In this document: positions 57,778 through 64,000 of the stretch, one piece after another
Position numbering within the stretch: the first letter of the stretch is position 1
Layout of the letters: each line of letters starts with the position of its first letter
Assembly (NCBI RefSeq): GCF_009905375.1
Contig: NC_133656.1
Location: 235,299,111 to 235,363,110 of the forward strand
Source: Apium graveolens
Taxonomy: Eukaryota; Streptophyta; Magnoliopsida; Apiales; Apiaceae
DNA: 64,000 nucleotides
Reading direction: 5' to 3'
The notes under the pieces: model-generated
The model's database searches: none
Told to the model about the DNA's origin: nothing
Seen by the model: only the letters and a program-made list of their open reading frames with translations
Position numbers and translations under genes: made by a program

Positions 57778-59078
57778 TTAACGATTAATATGAAATTGCG
57801 AGAAATGCTCAACCAAGTCATTTTGTAGCTGACGATGTGCCCGTTTATCACGCATCTGTACAATGTTTTGAATATACGTTTCATACGCGACAAAAGGTTC
57901 TTCGCCCAACTCTGGTTGCGATAAACCATTTGTTGCATCATTATAACTTGACAGGGGACCAAATTGAGTGGCGTACGTGTTTCTTTCGTCTTTAACAATC
58001 ATATTATGTATTATGATGCATGCTCTCATGATTCTCCCAAGATCGTCTTTGTCCCAAAAGCGTGTTGGACCACGTACAATTGCGAAACGGGACTGTAATA
58101 CACCGAATGCTCATTCAACGTCTTTTCGCTGACTTTCTTGATATTTTAAAAATAATTTTCTTTTCTCACCTTGTGGACGTGGTATCGTTCTAACGAATGT
58201 TGCCCATTCAGGATATATTCCATCTGTTAAGTAATATCCCACATTATAATTATTTCCATTGATATTATAATTTACCTCTGGAGCACGACCTTATAGCACA
58301 TCATCAAATATCAGTGACCGATTTAAAACATTTATGTCATTATTTGATCCAGCAACTCCGGAAAATGCATGCCATATCCATAAATCAGATGAAGCAACTG
58401 CTTCTAGTATGATAGTTGCAACTCCTTTATGACCACTCATGAACATTCCTTTCTATGCTTTTTGACAATTTTTCCATTGCCAGTGCATGCAATCAATACT
58501 CCCCATCATACCAGGAAATCCACGAGCCTCACCCATTTGTAGTAGACGTCGCACGTCATTTGAGTTCGGCTTTCGTAAGTATTCACCTTCAAATAACGTA
58601 ATTATATTTGAGAATTTTTTTTTCAAGGCTTCAATCGCAGTAATCTCTCCAATACGAACGTAATCATCAACAGCATCAGCAGATATACCTTAAGCCAACA
58701 TACGTATTGCCGCAATGCATTTTTAAAAGGTGATAAACCTTTTCTTCTCACTGCATCAATTCTTTGTTGAAAGTATGGATCAAAATTTGAGACAACATCC
58801 ACAATACGAAGAAAGACATGTCTTCCCATACGAAATCTTCGTCAAAATATATTTTCTGGATATACTGGATTCGGTGAAAAATAATCATTCACTAGACGTT
58901 GATGACCTGCTTCACGATCTCTGTAAATACATCTTCGAGGCGTGGATGTTGAGCTCTGCCCATATATTTTATGAAAGAGTTCGAGTCGATGATTATTTTT
59001 AGTGTCATCGCAAAACTCTTCCATAAATTCTTAAGTAAATTATTCTGTGAAGCTTTCTGTTATGGGTGTTTGATTCAT
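57778..59078 (-). pseudogene. Harbinger transposase, element 2
   Basis: ATG at 59078 gives MNQTPITESFTE followed by two nonsense codons within 20 codons, then MEEFCDDTKNNHRLELFHKI and YRDREAGHQRLVNDYFSPNP, GRHVFLRIVDVVSNFDPYFQ, RIDAVRRKGLSPF (frameshift), the CMHWQW-type catalytic region near 58480-58500, and the C-terminus MRACIIIHNMIVKDERNTYA...LVEHFSQFHINR ending at 57778. Domain order and ends match PIF/Harbinger DDE transposases. Confidence 0.8.
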
Positions 59079-59428
59079 GTTGATGTGAATTGAAAGAACT
59101 AATACATGTAGTTTATATAGAAGATAAAAACGAATATATTCTAGTTTCCAACGGTTAGTTTACAAACAAATAAAAACAAGTACTAGCTTCCAACGGCTAG
59201 TTTACAAGCAAATAAAAACAAACAAGAAAAGACAAGCACTAGCTTCCAACGACTAGTTTACAAACAAATAAAAACAAACAAGAAAAGATAGATAAGCACT
59301 AGTTTCTTGCCATAATTTTCTCAAGCATTTTTGCATGAATCATCCATTGAGCATCATTCATTTTAGTAGTATCCGCCAAAATGACTTGTAAATCGAGCTC
59401 AGTTTGCTTCGTCTCAAGCTCTCTTTGT

Positions 59429-60392
59429 TCAATTTCTTTTTTGCTTCATTTCATTTATTGTATCCATTATGTTCATTTTTCTCAAGTCATTAACTTGAAT
59501 AGCTTCATATTCTTCAATTTCCGCAGTTGTTGCCTTCCCCTTTCCCTTCTTTTTAGCAGCTTTTGTACCTTTTGGACGAACCGGTTGAAATTCATCAGAT
59601 GTTGGTGTATCGTTATTCCCCTTTGACGAGTAAGCTCCAGAATTACTTAATTTAGTTCTTTTAGAACTTGCACTAGTTGCAGGAGTTCTCCACATGAGAT
59701 GTCTACGAAGCTCACGCCAATGATTATCAAAATTCGTCTTTTTCTTGTATTGGGCCATATGGAGTTCATTAGCTTTCTCAATTATGTTATCCAAGTTTGA
59801 ACCACTCCTAATCATTCGTTGAGCCTCATCAAAACATGATAAAAATATCCGAGCACCTTCATTTATTCGTTGCCACCTTTTTCTCATAGCCACAACTCCT
59901 CTTTTGATGACGTCGGGATTGTCCTCTTCACAATATTGCTTAATTCTGTCCCAAAAGGTTTCAGCTTTTTGATCAGTACCGACTAGTGGATCAATTGACA
60001 CATTCAATCATGCACTTATTAAGAGCTTATCTTCAACCCACGTCCAGTGACCAGTATTTTCATGTACATCTTTCGTTTCCTCATAATCATCATTTAGATC
60101 AACAAAGTTTGTACCAAAGGCCGACACTTGCGAATCTGGAGAATTTTGGATATTGATAGGTGATTGTTGGGTTTCAAATTGTGAATTTGAAATTGAGGAA
60201 ATGAAAATGGATAAGGAGAATTTTGAGGATACGGAAATGAAAATTGAGAAACTTGAGGATGTGAAAATGGGTGTGGGTTCTGAGTAGTAAAATTAAAATT
60301 TTGTGGATTTGGAAAATAAGAATTTGGATAAGGATATGAAAATTGAGGGTTTGGATTTTGAGAATTTGAGGAGGGGGATTATTTGGATTCAT
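59429..60392 (-). pseudogene. Harbinger ORF1 (SANT/Myb-like), element 2
   Basis: ATG at 60392 (MNPNNPPP) enters a Pro/Phe-rich N-terminus with a frameshift near 60365 and a nonsense codon at about 60010, after which 192 codons stay open from 60007 to 59429: NVSIDPLVGTDQKAETFWDR, VVAMRKRWQRINEGARIFLS, HWRELRRHL, and the Lys-rich linker KGTKAAKKKGKGKATTAEIE. Longer intact stretch than in element 1. Confidence 0.75.
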
Positions 60393-60769
60393 TTTTTTAG
60401 AGAGAAAAATTAAATTTTTTGTGAAATAGAAAATATGTATATTGAGATGATTATATATAGGAGTAGAAATATAACTGTTAAAAATATATACGTTACCTTT
60501 TTATATATAACGTTCAAATATTAACATTCACATGGCAGAACTGTAGTAATAAGAAAAAGTCAGAAAAAATAATATAAACAAAATAATCTGCCGCTACCAG
60601 TAAGCTGGGCATGCCCATATTTTCTAATCTCTTATAGTGTATACTTTTCCATGTGGTCTGACCAATTCCATTTTTACCTGGACCGATGGAGGAAATGAGA
60701 CGGCGTTGAAACTGCTCTAATACCACTTCATGCGGCCCAAGAAACGGGTCTCCGCTGTGGCTGCTCTAA

Positions 60770-61280
60770 GAGTTAGCAGAAAGGCTCGAAAAGAATAGGT
60801 AGTACAAAATTGATACGAATTTGTGAAGATTAAAATGCCAAACTGATTTTAATTAAACAATTTTTTAAATGAATTATTATTTTAAATCGAGGGATTAATA
60901 TTTAGAATAAATAAATTCATCACACGGTTCACATCACACCTATTGACTAGTCAAGTACCGAGTCTTGACTCTTGAGCAAGAAAACAAGTCCTTGAATGGA
61001 ACGCCTCCCAAGAATTCCACGTGGCACCACAATAGCCAAGCAATTTTAAAACAAAACTTCGACTTTTGGGGATAGAATCAAATTTGTGGCCACAAACACT
61101 TTCAATACTCGTCACATGCTTTCAGCCAACAACTCTCAACACAAATGACCTCACCATCAATTCTCATCCACTCATACCAAACACGCACTTTCACCCCACG
61201 TGACACCCCCAGTACTCTTCTTGAACCTTCGTCCCCTACCACCTGCCACGTGTCCCTCCTCAAGACCCCTAATTTTATTC
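60770..61280 (+). other. upstream region of SAMDC
   Basis: Becomes less AT-rich towards 61,000, with CACGTG-type G-box-like cores (CCACGTGGCA at 61017-61026 and CCACGTGTCC at 61247-61256) and a CCACGTGACA at 61197-61206. These ACGT elements are typical of stress- and ABA-responsive plant promoters; function here is inferred. Confidence 0.5.
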
Positions 61281-61288
61281 TATAAATA
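61281..61288 (+). promoter_or_regulatory. SAMDC: TATA box of SAMDC
   Basis: TATAAATA follows the ACGT elements and precedes a CT-rich leader start (61310-61350), fitting a plant core promoter. Confidence 0.75.
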
Positions 61289-61519
61289 ATCGCATTCTCC
61301 TCCTCACTTTTTCATTATACAGTCTCCCCTTTTCTCTCTTTTTCTACAATATCTTGATTATATACATACAAATATCTGTGTCTATCAACAAACTTGATAC
61401 ATCTGAATCTGAATGTAAGTTTTTTGATCAATTTAGATCTGTTTTTGCATAGATGTTTATGTTTTTTGTGTGTTTGATCTGATAATATTGGTTGATTTTA
61501 CAGAAATTGAAGGTGTTTA

Positions 61520-61528
61520 ATGTACTGA
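61520..61528 (+). CDS. SAMDC tiny upstream ORF (Met-Tyr-stop)
   Basis: ATG TAC TGA at 61520-61528 shares its final A with the ATG of the small uORF (61528). This one-base overlap of a tiny uORF and a small uORF is the conserved arrangement in plant AdoMetDC mRNAs. It sits just after a 5' UTR intron (61415-61503, GTAAGT...CAG). Known role: together with the small uORF it sets translation of the main ORF according to polyamine level. Confidence 0.85.
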   Translation: MY

Positions 61529-61770
61529 TGGAGACGAAAACAAACAGTAGCGTCCAATACGAAACTCCTCTTGGTTATTGCATCGAAGATATTCGTCCTA
61601 ACGGTGGCATTAAGAAATTCAGATCCGCTGCTTACTCCGACGTAAGTGTTACGGATAATTTTATTCATTTATCGAGATTATTTATCGGGATTATTATAAT
61701 TTAGGCATTCCGCATATACTGATTTTATATTTTGATTTTGTTTATGCAGTGCGCGAGGAAGCCATCCTGA
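61528..61770 (+). CDS. SAMDC conserved small uORF, split by an intron
   Basis: Exon 1 is 61528-61641 (38 codons) and exon 2 is 61750-61770, joined across a GTAAGT...GCAG intron, encoding a 44-aa peptide that ends in CARKPS. The core IEDIRPNGGIKKFRSAAYSD is the plant AdoMetDC uORF signature. In Arabidopsis and other plants the peptide stalls ribosomes when polyamines are high, repressing AdoMetDC synthesis. If the intron were retained the peptide would read on past YSD into VSVTDNFIHL, losing the conserved tail, so splicing is required for the regulatory peptide. Main ORF starts 98 bases after the uORF stop. Confidence 0.92.
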
Positions 61771-61868
61771 TTAGTTTTTACCGTTACATTTCGTTTTTTA
61801 TCTCTCAATTTAAAAAATCCCCAAATTTTTTAACCTCGTTTGTTCAATTTTTTTACCGTCCTTAAAAA

Positions 61869-62954
61869 ATGTCTGTTTCACCGATTGGTTTTGAAGGCTA
61901 CGAGAAACGTCTCGAAATTACTTTCTCGAAATCATCTGTTTTTACTGACCCGAGCGGGTCTGGTCTCCGGGTCCTGACTCGTTCTCAACTCGACTCGATT
62001 CTCGAACCAGCTGCTTGCACTATTGTGTCTCAGCTCTCCAACTCTGAGTTTGACTCGTACGTGTTATCCGAGTCGAGTTTGTTTGTATTCCCCTACAAGA
62101 TTGTTATCAAGACATGTGGAACTACTAAACTGCTTTTATCAATTCCACAAATTCTCAAACTCGCTGAGTCAATTTCACTCCGAGTCAACTCAGTGAGTTA
62201 CTCGAGAGGAACATTTATTTTTCAAAATGTCCAACCTGCCCCTCACCGCAGTTTTTCCGAAGAGGTTGGATATTTGAACAAATATTTCAAATCCGGAGAG
62301 GCATTTATTCTCGGAGATCCGAATTCTCCGAGTCGATACTGGCATGTCTACGTGGCATATCCGGGCTCCGTAAGCCCGGACGAGCACCACATCAGGGTGG
62401 AAATGTGTATGACAGGTTTAAACAGGGAAAAAGCCTCAGTGTTTTTCAAAACCCCGGAGAATGATGGTAAAATGACGAAAATGTCCGGGATATCGAAAAT
62501 TATCCCCAGCCACACCATATGCGATTTCGAGTTTGAGCCCTGTGGATACTCAATGAACGGAATTGACAATGTAGCATACTCGACTATTCACGTGACACCC
62601 GAGGAAGGGTTTAGTTACGCGAGCTACGAGGCAATGGGGTTTGATCCTTCGACAATTGGATTCGAGCAAATGGTGAAGAGAGTGTTGGAGTGTTTCAAGC
62701 CGGATGAGTTCAGCATTGCGATTACGAGCAGTGGGAGCGGTGATGAGTGGTGGAGAAGTGAGATTGGAGGGTACGATTGTAATGTCGGAGTGAAACAGGA
62801 GTTGCCTGGAGGAGGCTGCATTGTGTACTTGTGTTTTATTGCTGATGAGAAGAAGTGGAGGAGCTCGGCGGTGAAGGCGGTTTCGAAATGCAGGGAGAGA
62901 TTTGCTGAGGAGATTGTGGAAGCTACTGAAGCTGGAGACAAATTGTTTTATTAG
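61869..62954 (+). CDS. SAMDC: S-adenosylmethionine decarboxylase proenzyme
   Basis: Intronless 361-aa main ORF, the normal length for plant AdoMetDC. It decarboxylates S-adenosylmethionine in the cytosol to supply aminopropyl groups for spermidine and spermine. The N-terminus SPIGFEGYEKRLEITF is the family start. Autocleavage occurs in YVLSESSLFVFP: between E68 and S69, the latter becoming the pyruvoyl group. KTCGTTKLLLSIP supplies the catalytic Cys at 83; SYSRGTFIFQN and PHRSFSEEV follow at about 109-133. The PEST-like region TIHVTPEEGFSYASYE lies at about 239-254. No disruptions are seen. Translation is expected to be controlled by the two uORFs in its leader. The stop is at 62952-62954. 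Confidence 0.97.
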   Translation: MSVSPIGFEGYEKRLEITFSKSSVFTDPSGSGLRVLTRSQLDSILEPAACTIVSQLSNSEFDSYVLSESSLFVFPYKIVIKTCGTTKLLLSIPQILKLAESISLRVNSVSYSRGTFIFQNVQPAPHRSFSEEVGYLNKYFKSGEAFILGDPNSPSRYWHVYVAYPGSVSPDEHHIRVEMCMTGLNREKASVFFKTPENDGKMTKMSGISKIIPSHTICDFEFEPCGYSMNGIDNVAYSTIHVTPEEGFSYASYEAMGFDPSTIGFEQMVKRVLECFKPDEFSIAITSSGSGDEWWRSEIGGYDCNVGVKQELPGGGCIVYLCFIADEKKWRSSAVKAVSKCRERFAEEIVEATEAGDKLFY

Positions 62955-63843
62955 TTCACTGCTGGTGTTGAATCTGAATGCTAGTAGTAGTACATTGTAA
63001 TTTCATGAACAACAATGTTGCATAATTTGATGGAATTATATCTTTTCGTCGTTATTTTTCGAGTGTTTTTTCATTTAATTTTCGAATTTTCTAATACGAG
63101 TTGCGAATAGTCGATTTTACTGCTAAACTATCGAGAATTTTCTATCAATTTAGTCACAGCCCAGAAGGTATGTACAACAGTGCAAGACACAGAAAGAGTT
63201 CAGGAACACATAATAACTCACTAGAATTCACACATTGGTTCTAAGATGTGGCATGACTGAAAAACTCTATTAATAACATACAAATAGACAACTGGTTTCT
63301 TAAGAAGTTTAACTTTCTTTTCCTCTGACCGAACTATACTATGGTGCCGTTTAGAGCATGGAATTCCAACTCCGTTAACGGAAATGGTAAAGAGATTAAA
63401 ATACAAAACCGTACAGTGCCGTTTTGAGCATGGAATTCCGACTCGGTTAACAAAAATGGGAAGGAGATTAAAATACAAAACCGTATTAGAATCTCTTTCA
63501 CATTCCGGCCCTGCTTCCGGACTGGAAGCAATGAATTGAACTAAAAAACTTGGTACAGAACTTTGTCTTGTGAATCCTGCTCGACTTGGTGCTTTGAACC
63601 ATGAAGTTAAAGTGTTATACAAAAATAACAAGAGTGTAAAAGAGTAAAAATAGGCTGAATGATAGTAGCCTGTTTTATAAATAACATGTCAAAGCTGTCA
63701 AGAATGTTGGTTCATTCTGTTTATTACATCCACAATAATGATAGCAATGGAAAAAACTCCAAACTACAAATTAGTAAATTCTTAAGTTAACTCACAGTCG
63801 ATTCCTCAACCTGACCTGTAAAAGTGAAGCTGCTCACAATCTA
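62955..63843. other. 3' flank of SAMDC and unassigned sequence
   Basis: The first 100-150 bases are the likely SAMDC 3' UTR. From about 63150 the sequence is less AT-rich and might be exon or 3' UTR of a convergent gene, but no protein family is recognisable. The 136-codon minus ORF at 63221-63631 runs through the tandem duplication at 63341-63488 and is probably not translated. Confidence 0.45.
63341..63488. repeat. tandem duplication of about 75 bp
   Basis: TGCCGTTTAGAGCATGGAAT at 63341 and TGCCGTTTTGAGCATGGAAT at 63417 start two units that agree through AGATTAAAATACAAAACCGT with roughly ten differences. Confidence 0.85.
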
Positions 63844-64000
63844 ATGATTTCTCTCGAAAAACAAAACAAAACTGTGAGGCCTAAAAAGTACAACAATGAA
63901 ATCATCCACAAGCTAGGTGAAGATGCTTCCACCGTGAAAAAATTGAAAGGCAGCCTTGATGAATCCAGAGGTAACAGACTTCATATGGGATTTGGTTCAT
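63844..64000. other. open reading frames running off the right edge, strand undecided
   Basis: On the + strand an ATG at 63844 opens 52 codons to the window end (MISLEKQNKTVRPKKYNNEI then a Lys/Asp-rich part). On the minus strand the frame entering from the edge reads KSVTSGFIKAAFQFFHGGSI and stops at about 63917, which could be the C-terminus of a convergent gene. Neither is recognised; they exclude each other as genes at face value. Confidence 0.25.

Larger units (their letters stand above)
57481..60766 (-). mobile_element. PIF/Harbinger transposon 2, 3.3 kb, complete ends, dead genes
   Basis: Inverted termini GAGCAGCCACA (57481-57491) and TGTGGCTGCTC (60756-60766) are flanked by TAA on both sides (57478-57480 and 60767-60769). 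ORF1 and transposase both lie on the minus strand in the same order as in element 1. Both contain stops or frameshifts. Confidence 0.85.

Noticed and set aside
1..64000. CRISPR arrays, tRNA or rRNA genes
   Set aside because: No regularly spaced direct repeats with unique spacers, no cloverleaf-capable tRNA other than the SINE promoter, and no rRNA sequence were seen.

Overview
This is 64 kb of AT-rich nuclear DNA from a flowering plant. Coding genes with many short exons and GT-AG introns, a plant S-adenosylmethionine decarboxylase with its conserved upstream ORF, a DD11-type prolamin-like gene and the full range of plant transposons point to a eudicot. I cannot name the species. No CRISPR array, operon or other prokaryotic feature is present.

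Layout. 1-7,054 is a minus-strand Ty1/copia retrotransposon; its left LTR runs off the window and its right LTR is truncated. 7,090-7,913 holds two MITEs. 8.8-10.5 kb looks like a solo LTR containing an 18-bp minisatellite. A short atypical HLH gene sits at 13.0 kb and a duplicated tRNA-type SINE at 13.8-14.1 kb. 15,817-25,998 is a decayed Ty3/gypsy element of the dual-RNase-H (Tat) type. Its pol is interrupted by a probable solo LTR, and its long 3' non-coding part is built of tandem repeats, including a regular 92-bp array. From 27 to 48.5 kb is the gene-rich part: an FLX-like coiled-coil gene (+) preceded by a diverged tandem duplication, a Gly/Ser-rich secreted protein (+), a DD11-like secreted Cys-rich protein (+), a 14-exon AFG1-type mitochondrial ATPase (-) and a 9-exon SAM-dependent O-methyltransferase (-). 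Between the last two lies a hAT-type element with a Mutator-like MITE nested in it. 51.2-60.8 kb is a pile-up of DNA transposons: a Stowaway MITE, two dead PIF/Harbinger elements, a hAT MITE, a Tourist-like MITE and a 1.7-kb insertion. At 61.3-63.0 kb lies SAMDC with its tiny and small uORFs, the latter split by an intron.

The host genes have no shared pathway; they are independent transcription units separated by transposons. Splice sites of the AFG1, O-methyltransferase, FLX-like and SAMDC-uORF models were assigned by eye from GT/AG (one GC/AG) boundaries, frame continuity and family resemblance, and every model closes in frame. I found no convincing new biological system. The most noteworthy observations are the SAMDC uORF architecture, a GC-AG intron and a duplicated, frame-shifted last exon at the AFG1 gene, the duplication upstream of the FLX-like gene, the repeat architecture of the two LTR elements, and the nested transposons with recognisable target-site duplications.
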